Shown: piece by piece, positions 43,682 to 52,694 of the stretch
How positions within the stretch are numbered: position 1 is the first letter of the stretch
Layout: the number at the start of each line of letters is the position of its first letter
Assembly: GCA_009901575.1 (NCBI GenBank)
Contig: WXYP01000001.1
Location: 496,001 to 560,000 of the forward strand
Origin: Flavobacteriaceae bacterium R38
GTDB lineage: Bacteria > Bacteroidota > Bacteroidia > Flavobacteriales > Flavobacteriaceae
Direction: 5' to 3'
Length of the DNA stretch: 64,000 bases
Position numbers and translations under genes: made by a program
The notes under the pieces: model-generated
Databases searched by the model: none
What the model saw: only the letters and a program-made list of their open reading frames with translations
Told to the model about the DNA's origin: nothing

Positions 43682-44236
43682 TTAATTTGTACCTTCTGCT
43701 ATCTCTACAATATCTAATAGTGTAACTGTACAAATTATCGGAACATTAGTTCCTATTTTATTATTATCTCCATGATAACCATGTGCTAATGCAGATGGGA
43801 AAACAAAAGTCATTGTTTCTCCTTCTTTAATCAATTTTACAGCTGTTCGCAACCCCGGAAAAAGTTCTACTTTATCAACTTTTATGGTTTGTTCACCAAC
43901 ATCTTCTTTGGCATAAATAATAGTATCGTCAATAGTTCTAATTTCATATGACAGTTTAATAACATCATCAGTTTTTGGATAATAATTTGCCGATTCATTT
44001 TTGATGTTATAGTAATAAGAATAACCATTGGGAGAAGAAATATAAGTATGTACCGTATCTCTTTCAATAATAGTACGTATTTGCTCTTCTTCAAAAGCCA
44101 ACAACTGTTTATTTCTGTCAATAGACTCCTGGATAAACGTTGTCCCGGTTTTTACAGATACCGGCCTTCTGGCTTGTGGTTCTCTACAACTAATTAAGAT
44201 TAGAAGTACAGATAGGCTACAAAGTATGTTCTTCAT
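43682..44236 (-). CDS. gldI: Gliding-motility peptidyl-prolyl isomerase GldI
   Basis: FKBP-type lipoprotein needed for gliding and type IX secretion in Flavobacterium. The 184-residue protein has a signal peptide with LILISC and lipidated Cys17, then an N-terminal helical part (IDRNKQLLAFEEEQIRTII) and a C-terminal FKBP domain (about 85-180; LFPGLRTAVKLIKEGETMTFVFPSALAHGYHGD). The family start and CREPQARRP pattern agree with GldI. It overlaps the NrnA-type gene by 20 nt and is followed after 58 nt by the immunophilin fusion, the order seen in other flavobacteria. Suggests the organism glides or uses type IX secretion. Confidence 0.86.
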   Translation of the reverse strand: MKNILCSLSVLLILISCREPQARRPVSVKTGTTFIQESIDRNKQLLAFEEEQIRTIIERDTVHTYISSPNGYSYYYNIKNESANYYPKTDDVIKLSYEIRTIDDTIIYAKEDVGEQTIKVDKVELFPGLRTAVKLIKEGETMTFVFPSALAHGYHGDNNKIGTNVPIICTVTLLDIVEIAEGTN

Positions 44237-45254
44237 TTTGTTGGAGTTGGGGTTTATACTTTTCTATAACTCGTTTAAAATAATTTATTGTTTCATCCAT
44301 AGTTAAATCACTTCTTCCTCCTGCTGCATTGGTGTGACCGCCTCCATTAAAGTAATTACGGGCAAATTCATTAACTGAAAAACTTCCTTTAGAACGAAAA
44401 GATATTTTTATATAATCTTCTGCCTGGTTTTCTATAAAAATTATAGCCACTTTGATTCCTTTCAAAGACAGTCCGTAGTTTACAAAACCTTCTGTATCTC
44501 CTTTTTTGAAATCGTACTGTTGTAATTCAGATTTTGTCAGGGTAATGTAAACGGTATTATATTCTTTAAGCACTACTAAATTTTTCAGAGCACACCCTAA
44601 TAACTGTAATCTACTTAAAGAATTGGTATCGTATAACGCATTGTGTATTTCTGAGTTGTTTGCCCCTTTATCTATCAGATCAGCCACAACCCTGTGTGTC
44701 ACACTTGTAGTAGAAGGGAAGCGAAAGGATCCTCCGGTATCTGTTAAAATTCCGGCATAAAGACAGGTGGCTATATCTTTATCTATTTTTTCGAGATCGT
44801 TCATTTGTTCTATAAAATGATACACCATTTGACAGGTCGAACTCATAGAAACATCAGAATACATATATGTAGCATAATCATCTGGTTGTTGATGATGATC
44901 TATCATAGCAAAAGTAGCATTAATAGCTTCTAAATAAGGTTTCATCTCATCTATTCTGTTAAATGAGTTAAAATCTAAAGTAAAAATGAAATCGGCTTTA
45001 TCGATCAAGGAAATAGCAGTTTCTTTGTCTGAATCAAACTTAACGATAGTTTCCTCTCCCGGCATCCATTTTAAAAATTCGGGATAATCATTTGGAGCTA
45101 TAACCTTTACATTATGATCAAACTTATTTAAATAATGATATAATCCTAATGTACTTCCAATAGCATCACCATCTGGATTTTTATGCGGAATAATAACTAT
45201 ATTCTTTGGAGATGATAACGCTTTTTTTAGATCTTGTATGTCGTTCATTTTCAT
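44217..45254 (-). CDS. nrnA: DHH/DHHA1 phosphoesterase, NrnA-type oligoribonuclease
   Basis: Degrades short oligoribonucleotides (nanoRNA) and pAp in bacteria lacking Orn. The 345-residue protein has the DHH domain with IIPHKNPDGDAIGSTLGLY, FTLDFNSFNRID, the signature MIDHHQQPDD near residue 118 and LYAGILTDTGGSF, then the DHHA1 domain with RSKGSFSVNEFARNYFNGGGHTNAAGG near the end (GGGHTNAAGG being the substrate-binding loop). Length and domain order are as in NrnA. First gene of a minus-strand group with gldI. No consensus promoter was clear in the 80-nt gap to the divergent gene. Confidence 0.9.
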   Translation of the reverse strand: MKMNDIQDLKKALSSPKNIVIIPHKNPDGDAIGSTLGLYHYLNKFDHNVKVIAPNDYPEFLKWMPGEETIVKFDSDKETAISLIDKADFIFTLDFNSFNRIDEMKPYLEAINATFAMIDHHQQPDDYATYMYSDVSMSSTCQMVYHFIEQMNDLEKIDKDIATCLYAGILTDTGGSFRFPSTTSVTHRVVADLIDKGANNSEIHNALYDTNSLSRLQLLGCALKNLVVLKEYNTVYITLTKSELQQYDFKKGDTEGFVNYGLSLKGIKVAIIFIENQAEDYIKISFRSKGSFSVNEFARNYFNGGGHTNAAGGRSDLTMDETINYFKRVIEKYKPQLQQNEEHTL

Positions 45255-45334
45255 TGGCGGCTAAGATACAATTTTATAACATATGATTAATTTTAGATGA
45301 AGTACATTTACACTTTAAATAATAACCTTATACA

Positions 45335-46357
45335 ATGAGAATAAATTACCTTATAGCAATAGCTATGTTTTCTTTAATCAATTCGTGTTTTAGTCAGTCT
45401 GCTAACAAAGAAATACAAGCCGATTTTGTAATTAGTTTTGGATCTTGTAATCGGACAGATCTTGAGAATAAATTGTGGGACGATATCCTGGAAGTTAAGC
45501 CTAACCTGTGGATTTGGGGGGGTGATAATGTTTATGCAGATACAGATGATATGCAGAAAATGCGTGCAGATTATCAGAAACAATTGAATGTTGAAGCGTA
45601 CCAAGAGCTAATAGCAACTACAAATATATTAGGTACGTGGGACGATCATGATTATGGTTTGGATGATGGCGGAACAGAGTTTCATAAAAAGAAAGAGAGT
45701 CAGCAAGAGTTTCTGAATTTTTTAGGAGTTCCTCAGAATGATGTTAGAAGAAAGCGAGAAGGAGTTTATATGTCCCAGATTTTTGAAACAGATAAAGGAG
45801 TAATTAAAATTATTGTTTTAGATACACGATATCACAGGACATCTATTATTAAAAATAAAGAAGGAAAGAAAAGGTATACTCCTAATGAATACGGAGAAGG
45901 TACTGTTTTAGGACAAGCACAATGGAAGTGGTTAGAACGGGAGTTGTATAATTCTGAAGCCGATTTTAATATTGTAGTGAGTAGTGTTCAACTATTATCG
46001 GGGAAGCATGGATGGGAAACCTGGGGGAACTTCCCTCATGAAGTAGATCGTTTTTTAAATTTAGTAAAAGAAAGTAAAGCTAAAGGAGTTGTTGTACTAT
46101 CGGGAGATCGTCATATTTCTGATTTTTCTAAAAAAGAAATTGAAGGGATGGATTATCCTCTGATTGATTTTACTTCAAGCGGACTTACACATTCTGCAAC
46201 TGTTAATAAAGGAGAAGAAAATCCGTATAGAGTTGGGAATCTGGTAAATCAATTGAGCTTTGGAGTTTTAAAATTTAACTTTGATGAACAATCTGTTACC
46301 ATGGAAATGATTGGTGATGAGGGAAAAGTTTATCAAACCATTAAGCAATTGTATTAA
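45335..46357 (+). CDS. PhoD-like metallophosphoesterase, secreted
   Basis: A 340-residue exported protein of the alkaline phosphatase D family. The first 20 residues form a signal peptide; INSC at 15-18 may be a relaxed lipobox. FGSCNRTDLENKLWDDI, LWIWGGDNVYADTDD, ILGTWDDHDYGLDDGG near residue 98 and VVVLSGDRHISDFSK near residue 255 are the metal-binding motifs of PhoD/PhoX-type phosphodiesterase-phosphatases. It should cleave phosphate esters outside the inner membrane, supplying phosphate. Substrate unknown. It stands alone, with a promoter for ndk beginning 3 nt after its stop codon. Confidence 0.88.
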   Translation: MRINYLIAIAMFSLINSCFSQSANKEIQADFVISFGSCNRTDLENKLWDDILEVKPNLWIWGGDNVYADTDDMQKMRADYQKQLNVEAYQELIATTNILGTWDDHDYGLDDGGTEFHKKKESQQEFLNFLGVPQNDVRRKREGVYMSQIFETDKGVIKIIVLDTRYHRTSIIKNKEGKKRYTPNEYGEGTVLGQAQWKWLERELYNSEADFNIVVSSVQLLSGKHGWETWGNFPHEVDRFLNLVKESKAKGVVVLSGDRHISDFSKKEIEGMDYPLIDFTSSGLTHSATVNKGEENPYRVGNLVNQLSFGVLKFNFDEQSVTMEMIGDEGKVYQTIKQLY

Positions 46358-46360
46358 ATC

Positions 46361-46390
46361 TTGCTATTATGATTAAAAGCATTACTTTTG
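46361..46390 (+). promoter_or_regulatory. ndk promoter
   Basis: TTG (46361-46363), 19-nt spacer and TACTTTTG (46383-46390) match the Bacteroidota promoter consensus at every defined position. Transcription would start near 46397, 12 nt before the ATG at 46409. A TTG at 46388 lies inside the -7 box and so cannot be the start codon. Confidence 0.72.
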
Positions 46391-46408
46391 CCCAAAATTT
46401 TTAAGAAG

Positions 46409-46828
46409 ATGGCAACAAATAGAACTTTTACAATGATCAAACCCGATGCTGTTGAAAACGGACACATAGGGGGAATATTAGAAAAAATTACAGCTGCAGG
46501 TTTTAAAATTGTAGCAATGAAATATACACAGCTTAGCAAAAGAGATGCAGAAGCATTTTATGCAATTCATAGCGAGCGTCCGTTTTTTGGAGAATTAGTT
46601 GAATTTATGACAAGAGGACCTATTGTAGCAGCTATTCTTGAAAAAGATAATGCAGTAGAAGATTTTAGAGCTCTTATTGGTGCTACAAATCCTGCAGAAG
46701 CAGCAGAAGGAACTATCAGAAAATTATATGCGACTTCTATTGGAGAAAATGCAGTTCACGGTTCAGACAGTGATGAGAATGCAGCTATAGAAGGTGCTTT
46801 TCATTTTTCTGGAAGAGAAATATTCTAG
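46409..46828 (+). CDS. ndk: Nucleoside diphosphate kinase
   Basis: Moves the gamma phosphate of ATP to nucleoside diphosphates through a phospho-histidine. From the ATG at 46409 the protein has 139 residues, the usual length in this phylum. It has [35 protein letters not shown], and the active site [12 protein letters not shown], with His117 as the phosphorylated residue. The start was chosen by length and by the promoter just upstream; a TTG seven codons earlier overlaps that promoter. Followed by a strong terminator, so it is a single-gene unit. Confidence 0.95.
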   Translation: MATNRTFTMIKPDAVENGHIGGILEKITAAGFKIVAMKYTQLSKRDAEAFYAIHSERPFFGELVEFMTRGPIVAAILEKDNAVEDFRALIGATNPAEAAEGTIRKLYATSIGENAVHGSDSDENAAIEGAFHFSGREIF

Positions 46829-46851
46829 AACGAATACAGTTTCAATCATAT

Positions 46852-46894
46852 AAAAAACAGCATTAAGAATGATTATTCTTAATGCTGTTTTTTT
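46852..46894. terminator. Bidirectional intrinsic terminator after ndk
   Basis: AAAAAACAGCATTAAGAAT (46852-46870), loop GATT and ATTCTTAATGCTGTTTTTT (46875-46893) form a perfect 19-bp stem ending in a T run on either strand. It ends both ndk and the convergent response-regulator gene, whose stop codon is 3 nt away. Confidence 0.9.
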
Positions 46895-46896
46895 AT

Positions 46897-47613
46897 TTAC
46901 AGGCTTTCTAATTTTTTTAGAACTGCCGCTTTGAAACTTCTGCTGATGGGTAATGCTTTTGTATCAATTTCTACCCATTCATTGGTATACGATGCTATAA
47001 ACAGGTACGAAACTATAAACGACCTGTGTATCCTTAAAAAATCTTTTCCCGGTAGTTTTACTTCAATATTACTAATGGTTTCTCTCGTTATTATAGTTTT
47101 ATTAGTAGTATAAATTTGTAAATAATCCCCAAGACTTTCAATATACTTTATATCATTAAAATTGATCTTAATCATTTTTCGCTCAGACCTGACAAACATA
47201 AATTGTTTAGGAAGGTCATCAACCTTTTCTGTATTGGATGCATTTTGGTGTGAATAAATCTTAAAATACTTACTGATACTTTTTAATAAACGTTCATATG
47301 AAATAGGCTTTAGAAGGTAATCTACTGCCAATAAATCAAAACCATCTACAGCATATTCACGGTATGCTGTTGTAAAAATTACTTTAATCTTTTCATTTAT
47401 AGATTTAGCAAATGATAATCCAGATACTTCCGGCATGTTTATGTCAAGAAAAATCAGATCTATAGCATGTGCATTTATAATATTAAAAGCTTCAATAGCA
47501 TTACTGCAAGACGCGATTAATTTTATGCTTTTGATTTTAGATAAATGTGTCTCCAAAATCTCTCTTGCAACCGGTTCGTCATCAACAATAATACAAGTGG
47601 TTTGTTCAGTCAT
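46897..47613 (-). CDS. LytTR-type response regulator
   Basis: DNA-binding regulator of a two-component pair, 238 residues. The receiver domain has the acidic pair DDEP at 11-14, phospho-acceptor Asp57 in IFLDINMPEVSG, TTAYREYAVDGF and the conserved Lys in LLKPISYERLL. The C-terminal LytTR domain has VRSERKMIKINFNDIKYIES, GDYLQIYTTNKTIITR and FLRIHRSFIVSY. The start overlaps the kinase gene by 8 nt. LytTR regulators of this kind bind direct repeats at target promoters; the target here is unknown. Confidence 0.92.
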   Translation of the reverse strand: MTEQTTCIIVDDEPVAREILETHLSKIKSIKLIASCSNAIEAFNIINAHAIDLIFLDINMPEVSGLSFAKSINEKIKVIFTTAYREYAVDGFDLLAVDYLLKPISYERLLKSISKYFKIYSHQNASNTEKVDDLPKQFMFVRSERKMIKINFNDIKYIESLGDYLQIYTTNKTIITRETISNIEVKLPGKDFLRIHRSFIVSYLFIASYTNEWVEIDTKALPISRSFKAAVLKKLESL

Positions 47614-48682
47614 TTTTATTATTTATAAGATTAATGAAGAGAGAAACTTTAAACGAGCATTCACTATTCTCAATTTTTAATGTATGCCTGTTAGGGTATG
47701 CCAATTCTAATCGTTTTCTTATATTTTTCAGACCTATGCCTTCAGGAGAAATATTTTGTTTTTCGTAACCTTTTACAGAGTTTTCAATAACAAATGCTAA
47801 TGTACTGTCTTTAATTTTTAATTGCATGGTGATATGAAGCTTACCGTCTATAATGCTGCCATGTTTAAAACTGTTTTCTACAAATGGAATGAGAAGCATA
47901 GGTGCAATTTCAAGATGAGTAATAGAACCATTAATTTTAAAATCGGTACATAATGTATTTTGAAATCGCATTTTTTCCAGTGCGATATAATCTTTAATGT
48001 GTTCAATTTCTTCTTCTAAACTAACCATAGGTTTATCTGCCTGGTAAAGTAAATAATCCAATAAATTGGATAGTTTTAAGATCATATCAGGAGTATCTTC
48101 TGCTTTTTTTAATGCAAAACCATAAAGTGTATTTAATGTATTGAACAGAAAATGTGGATGTATTTGCATTTTTAGGTAATAGAGTTCCTGTTCTTTTAAT
48201 TTTAATTGCCCTTCTAACAATTTATTTTTTAATTCTTTGTTTTCTGAAATAGATGAATAGTTATGCTTTAATAATTTGAAAGCGCTAACCAATATCACAA
48301 CGAGATAAACTACAATTAAAATAGAAGGGATATTTCTACTCATAGGAGGCATTTCTTCCAGGCTCAAATCTGATAAGAAAATAAGTCCGTAAAAAATAGA
48401 AAGAACAATAATGAAGCAAGATAAGATTAAAGTATAAATACTATAAAGAATAAAGAGTTTGTATTTTTTTGGAAGTAAATAACCGGGAATCAAATAATAA
48501 TTAACTGTATATGTGGTTCCCATAGTTACAGGCATTAGAAAGCATGAAAAGGTGAAAACATAACTTATGTTAGTACTGTTGTAACCAAAAAAATAAACAT
48601 AAAAAAACAAAATACCTATCCAAAAAATTATATGTAATCCCAATTTTAAAAGAAGGGAATAGAGAAGTTGTTTTTTTACCAT
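47606..48682 (-). CDS. LytS-like sensor histidine kinase (His_kinase family)
   Basis: Inner-membrane kinase of 358 residues. Four hydrophobic segments lie in residues 10-140 with short loops, so it has no large external sensor and may sense membrane state or a small ligand. A coiled coil (about 140-170) leads to the phospho-acceptor His175 in MQIHPHFLFNTLN. The ATP-binding part has the N-box IPFVENSFKHG and the G-box GIGLKNIRKRLELAYP. The upstream 205-nt region is shared with the divergent gene at 48888. Cotranslated with the regulator. Confidence 0.91.
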   Translation of the reverse strand: MVKKQLLYSLLLKLGLHIIFWIGILFFYVYFFGYNSTNISYVFTFSCFLMPVTMGTTYTVNYYLIPGYLLPKKYKLFILYSIYTLILSCFIIVLSIFYGLIFLSDLSLEEMPPMSRNIPSILIVVYLVVILVSAFKLLKHNYSSISENKELKNKLLEGQLKLKEQELYYLKMQIHPHFLFNTLNTLYGFALKKAEDTPDMILKLSNLLDYLLYQADKPMVSLEEEIEHIKDYIALEKMRFQNTLCTDFKINGSITHLEIAPMLLIPFVENSFKHGSIIDGKLHITMQLKIKDSTLAFVIENSVKGYEKQNISPEGIGLKNIRKRLELAYPNRHTLKIENSECSFKVSLFINLINNKND

Positions 48683-48842
48683 ATCTCATACAATATCCGA
48701 ATATTTTTGGAATCGTTGTTCTAATATAGACGAACGACAATTTTAGTGAGGCATTTAACGGAAATTCGTTTTATATTTACATATCTGGTGCTAAACCGGT
48801 TAAAATCATGCTATAAATGGTTGATGGTCGAGAAAAAAACTT

Positions 48843-48868
48843 TTGTAGAATAATGTGCTCTAGATTTG
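48843..48868 (+). promoter_or_regulatory. Possible promoter of the MotA/ExbB-like gene
   Basis: TAGATTTG (48861-48868) is a perfect -7 match. A TTG at 48843-48845 is 15 nt upstream, shorter than the usual 17-20. The ATG at 48888 lies about 20 nt further on. Confidence 0.4.
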
Positions 48869-48887
48869 AACATATTCATTTAAAAAT

Positions 48888-49304
48888 ATGGTTATGATCA
48901 CATTCTTAATACTTCAAAAATCAAAAAGTACACTTACCATTATAAACGACCGATTGCATGAAGGAGGTTTTTTTATAATGTCGCTGATATTAATATGTGG
49001 ACTTATTTCTCTTTTCCTGATTTTTAGAGGCTTCTTGTCTTTAAGGAAATCAGGAAAAAATATTGATAAACATATCCGGTTAATTAATGCTATTGGACTT
49101 TTTGTTTTGGTTTTAGGAGTATTCGGGCAATTGTTAAAATTAATAGTAACCCTGGATAATTTACATTTTCAAGATAATGCAACAGTTAATGAATTAGCAG
49201 GAGGTTTAAAATATACCATGCTGCCAACTTTATTTGGTTGTTTCTTTTTTCTTGTCGGACGCTTTTTTACAATTATCCTGAGCTGGCTTAGTGTGAATAA
49301 ATAA
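48888..49304 (+). CDS. Small membrane protein, MotA/TolQ/ExbB-like
   Basis: A 138-residue protein with three hydrophobic segments (about 28-48, 65-85, 105-130). The segment order, and GGLKYTMLPTLFGCFFFLVGR near the end, resemble the third-helix region of MotA/TolQ/ExbB proton-channel subunits, in which a Thr/Pro-containing helix precedes a small-residue stretch. It is smaller than true ExbB and has no partner ExbD here. It could begin at ATG 48888 or 48894. It lies between a two-component pair and a serine hydrolase and may be controlled by the former. Function uncertain. Confidence 0.65.
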   Translation: MVMITFLILQKSKSTLTIINDRLHEGGFFIMSLILICGLISLFLIFRGFLSLRKSGKNIDKHIRLINAIGLFVLVLGVFGQLLKLIVTLDNLHFQDNATVNELAGGLKYTMLPTLFGCFFFLVGRFFTIILSWLSVNK

Positions 49305-49400
49305 AGTAACCCTTCTCACATAAATGCTTTATTTTCCTCAATCAGACTCTTTAAGAGAAAAATATTTTCTGGATACCCTTCACTTTAAATCTTATAAAAA

Positions 49401-50732
49401 ATGATTAAAAAAACGTTCTTGTTTTGTATGTGCTTGTGTGCTTTTGTTATTAACGCACAACAACTAAATGAATCTAAAATAGATAGCTTACTAAATTTAA
49501 TTGCATCTAAAGATGAGGTTATGGGAAGTATTTCCATATATTCAAACGGAAAAGAAATCTATAACAAGTCTATTGGATTTGCAGATGTAAAAAATCGGTT
49601 ACAAGCAGATGAGTTTACAAAATACAGAATAGGATCTGTTACAAAAACGTTTACTGCTACGGTTATCATGCAACTCATTGAAGAAGGAAAACTAACCCTG
49701 GATACTCCATTAAAAACTTTTTTCCCTTTAATTCCTAATGCAGATAAAATAGATATAGAATCGCTGCTAAAGCATCAAAGCGGATTATTTAATGTAACAG
49801 AAGAAAAAGATTTTTCAACCTGGATGTTGGAACATCAAACCAGAGAACAAATGCTGGCTCGTTTTATCAAGAATGGAACCATATTTGAACCTAAAACAAA
49901 AACGATGTATTCTAATACAAACTTTATCCTGTTATCATATATAGCTGAAGCTATAGAAGATGATAATTTCTCTAATATCATTGATGCGAGAATAGTAAAA
50001 CCTCTTAAATTGAAACGAACGGGAATAGGACAATCAATCCAATCAAAAGATAATGAAGCATTATCTTATGTAAAGCGAGACGGTAACTGGAAACTTTTAC
50101 CGGAAACTAATATGAGTGCTCCGATGGGAGCCGGTGCGATAGTGTCTACTCCAAAAGAGATCAACACTTTTTATGAAAACTTATTTTCCGGAACATTGGT
50201 TTCTAAAACTTCTCTATTGAAAATGAAAGGAGAGCAAGGAGGAGTAGGAATGGGGATGTCTAATTTTTTCATCATGGGGAAAGATTCGTACGGACATGCG
50301 GGTAGGATTGACGGATTTGAATCACTTGCCATTTATTTTCCAAAAAACAAACTTTCTATAGCATTCACTGCAAATGCTTTAAATGTTTCGGTACAGTCTG
50401 TTTTAATTCCGATTTTTGAGTTGATTTTTGGAGAGGATACCAAAAAAGAAAATGAACTTTCGTATCAACTGGCATCGAAAGATCTCAATGTGTATTTAGG
50501 AGTTTATAACAGTTCGGAAACTCCTGTTGAAGTAGTTTTTTCAAAAAATGAGAATACCTTAATCGCAAAAACTCAGGGCCAACCTCCATTTAATTTAACC
50601 CCTATTGGAGAAGATTTTTTTAAATACCCCGTCCTGGGATTAACTTTTAAATTTAATAAGACGACTCAAACCGTAATTATAGAGCAAGGAGGGAGTAATT
50701 CTTTTGAATTAAAAAAAGTTGATAAAAAGTAA
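49401..50732 (+). CDS. Secreted serine hydrolase (class C beta-lactamase-like)
   Basis: A 443-residue exported protein with a signal peptide ending AFVINAQ. The penicillin-binding fold has the nucleophile motif S79-x-x-K82 in GSVTKTF, the Tyr170-x-Asn172 motif in MYSNTNFILL and the third motif HAGRIDGF near residue 300 in place of KTG. Family members include peptidases and esterases as well as beta-lactamases, so resistance should not be assumed. A C-terminal beta-rich domain (about 345-443) of the DUF3471 kind is present. Converges on the DUF721 gene with a 19-nt gap. Confidence 0.88.
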   Translation: MIKKTFLFCMCLCAFVINAQQLNESKIDSLLNLIASKDEVMGSISIYSNGKEIYNKSIGFADVKNRLQADEFTKYRIGSVTKTFTATVIMQLIEEGKLTLDTPLKTFFPLIPNADKIDIESLLKHQSGLFNVTEEKDFSTWMLEHQTREQMLARFIKNGTIFEPKTKTMYSNTNFILLSYIAEAIEDDNFSNIIDARIVKPLKLKRTGIGQSIQSKDNEALSYVKRDGNWKLLPETNMSAPMGAGAIVSTPKEINTFYENLFSGTLVSKTSLLKMKGEQGGVGMGMSNFFIMGKDSYGHAGRIDGFESLAIYFPKNKLSIAFTANALNVSVQSVLIPIFELIFGEDTKKENELSYQLASKDLNVYLGVYNSSETPVEVVFSKNENTLIAKTQGQPPFNLTPIGEDFFKYPVLGLTFKFNKTTQTVIIEQGGSNSFELKKVDKK

Positions 50733-50751
50733 TAGTAGTAGTGTAATTTTG

Positions 50752-51048
50752 TCAACGGAGGATGAGGGTTTTAACTAATTCTTTCCCTAATTCTTCGTTG
50801 ATCATTTTTATAATTTTTTCTTTTCCGTAACTTAATTCTTCACGTAATACAGAAGAAGTAAGATTTACATAAAGCGTGGTTTGTTTTAATTGAATGTCTG
50901 AAGTATAATTATTAACACCACTTCCCATAAGGTTTTTCCAGGCATCTCTTACTTCTATTTTATCGATACCACTTTGTAGTTTATGCTCTTCGATAAAATC
51001 TTTTAAAGCATCGTTGATAGAAATATGATCGTTATTTCTTCTTGCCAT
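50752..51048 (-). CDS. DUF721 (DciA-like) protein
   Basis: A 98-residue basic protein. ISINDALKDFIEEHKLQSGIDKIEVRDAW in outline and WKNLMGSGVNNYTSDIQLKQTTLYVNLTSSVLREEL (landmarks: VRDAWKNLMG near 44, VLREELSYGK near 74) match the DUF721 domain. In many bacteria without DnaC, DciA helps load the replicative helicase, and the gene often lies beside recF, as here. Its ATG shares a base with the stop of the lipoprotein gene upstream. The role in replication is inferred from the family. Confidence 0.85.
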   Translation of the reverse strand: MARRNNDHISINDALKDFIEEHKLQSGIDKIEVRDAWKNLMGSGVNNYTSDIQLKQTTLYVNLTSSVLREELSYGKEKIIKMINEELGKELVKTLILR

Positions 51049-51473
51049 TATTTACTCTCTAAATTTAATTTTTCAAACCTTTTGTAAAAGTACTTTAAAT
51101 TATTCTCATTTATGATGACGAGTTCTTCTTTGTTTAATTTTAGAATTACCTCTTTCCATTCAGATAAGGAATTTTTGTAGTGTAAGGCCTGTTTCTTGTT
51201 ATCCGAATGAATGGTGAATTCCTCAGCATCATCTGAGGTGTAAAAACTTCCATCGAGTTTGGGTTGTAATTTTTTCCGGTAACCTGACGAATCATTTTTT
51301 AATAGTATGTAATCAATACTTTGGCTAATGGTGTATTCTTTTGAGTTTCCATCCGGGAGAATAACCTTTTCAATTTCCCAATATCCTTCAAGCTGTTTTA
51401 AGTCAATAGCCTCTTTTTTAGTACAGGAAACTATTAGTGATGTGATTAATAAGTATAAAAATAATTTTCTCAT
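51048..51473 (-). CDS. Lipocalin-like lipoprotein
   Basis: A 141-residue lipoprotein: signal peptide with LITSLIVSC and lipidated Cys17, then LEGYWEIEKVILPDGNS, the opening strand pattern of lipocalin-like domains (G-x-W), and further beta-strand-like stretches rich in charged residues. No ligand or function can be assigned. It is between recF (12 nt upstream on the strand) and the DUF721 gene (1-nt overlap), so the three are probably cotranscribed. Confidence 0.75.
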   Translation of the reverse strand: MRKLFLYLLITSLIVSCTKKEAIDLKQLEGYWEIEKVILPDGNSKEYTISQSIDYILLKNDSSGYRKKLQPKLDGSFYTSDDAEEFTIHSDNKKQALHYKNSLSEWKEVILKLNKEELVIINENNLKYFYKRFEKLNLESK

Positions 51474-51484
51474 CTGTTTAAAAA

Positions 51485-52564
51485 TTAAAGCTTGAAGATT
51501 TGATATGACTGATGTGTCTCTCTAACTGCGGCTTCTGTTCTTTCGGCATGGGTATCACTTATAAAAAGCTGCCCGAAATCTTCTTTATTTACCATTTTTA
51601 TGATTTGAGTAACACGATTTTCATCCAATTTATCAAAAATATCGTCAAGAAGAAGAATAGGGTTTTCCTTAACAACAGATTTGATAAAATCAAATTGCGC
51701 CAGTTTTAAAGCGATCAGAAAAGATTTTTGTTGCCCCTGGCTACCAAATTTTTTTATAGGATAAGAAGCAATCTTAAAACTTAAATCGTCTTTGTGTATA
51801 CCAACACTCGTATATTGAACAGCCCTGTCTTTCTGAATACTTTTTTCAAGAAGCTCTTTTAAATTTCCTTCAAAAAGATGACTTTCATAAGTAATGTCAA
51901 TAGTTTCCTGATCTCCAGAAATGGTAGCATACCTGCTTTTTAAAATAGGAGCAAAACGTGTTATGAATTTTTCTCTCTCATTAAATATCTCGGTACCTAA
52001 CTGATTGAGCTGTTCATTATAAATAGATAATGTTGCTTCATCAAAAGTATTATTTAAGGCAAAATATTTAAGTAACGAATTTCGTTGCGAGAGTACTTTA
52101 TTGTAATTGATAAGACATGTCAGGTAAGCCTTATTAGATTGAGAAATAACGCTGTCCATAAACTTTCGTCGTGTATCACTTCCTTCGGTAATTAAATCCC
52201 TGTCTGCAGGAGAAACAATAACCAGCGGAACAAAACCGATGTGATCTGAAAGCCTGTCATATGCTTTTGCATTTCGCTTGATTACTTTTTTTTGTCCTTT
52301 TTTAAGGCTGCAGATAATTTTCTCTTCCCGATCCTGTTTTTCAAACTCTCCATCAACTACATAAAAATCTTCTCCATGCCTGATATTTTGAGAAGCAATC
52401 GGATTAAAATAACTCTTCCCGAATGACAACGTATATACAGCATCTAATACATTTGTTTTTCCAATACCATTATTCCCTACGAAACAATTTATTTTACTAT
52501 CAAATTCAAAAGATTGCGATGAAAAGTTTTTATAATTAACAAGAGATAGTTTTTTTAAGAACAT
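51485..52564 (-). CDS. recF: DNA replication and repair protein RecF
   Basis: SMC-like ATPase that marks single-strand gaps and helps load RecA with RecO and RecR. The 359-residue protein starts [14 protein letters not shown] and has Walker [13 protein letters not shown] near residue 33, [16 protein letters not shown], the signature region [19 protein letters not shown] near residue 275 and Walker [16 protein letters not shown] near residue 305. Length and motifs are standard. In Bacteroidota recF is not next to dnaA/dnaN, so this does not by itself mark the origin. Confidence 0.95.
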   Translation of the reverse strand: MFLKKLSLVNYKNFSSQSFEFDSKINCFVGNNGIGKTNVLDAVYTLSFGKSYFNPIASQNIRHGEDFYVVDGEFEKQDREEKIICSLKKGQKKVIKRNAKAYDRLSDHIGFVPLVIVSPADRDLITEGSDTRRKFMDSVISQSNKAYLTCLINYNKVLSQRNSLLKYFALNNTFDEATLSIYNEQLNQLGTEIFNEREKFITRFAPILKSRYATISGDQETIDITYESHLFEGNLKELLEKSIQKDRAVQYTSVGIHKDDLSFKIASYPIKKFGSQGQQKSFLIALKLAQFDFIKSVVKENPILLLDDIFDKLDENRVTQIIKMVNKEDFGQLFISDTHAERTEAAVRETHQSYQIFKL

Positions 52565-52668
52565 TACTGAATTCTAAATAGATAAGTTAATAGTGCTGTT
52601 TATGCAAAATAATGGTAAATTATTCAAAATTATCAAATAAATTACCTTTCCTTTTTCAAATAAAATTT

Positions 52669-52676
52669 TATTTTTG
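52669..52676 (+). promoter_or_regulatory. -7 element of the TPR-ribH operon
   Basis: TATTTTTG matches TAnnTTTG exactly, 18 nt before the ATG at 52695. No TTG lies at the normal upstream position. Confidence 0.45.
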
Positions 52677-52694
52677 CCGCACAAATTATGAATT

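Noticed and set aside
46388-46408. TTG start giving a longer Ndk by seven residues
   Set aside because: The TTG lies in the -7 box of a perfect promoter, and the ATG at 46409 gives the usual 139-residue protein.
49299-49335. AAATAAAG / CTTTATTT pairing after the MotA-like gene as a terminator
   Set aside because: The loop is 20 nt, the stem is nearly all A-T, and chance pairing is likely in this composition.
49401-50732. Beta-lactamase resistance gene
   Set aside because: Only the general serine-hydrolase fold is visible; the third motif is HAG and the protein has an extra C-terminal domain, typical of peptidases/esterases.
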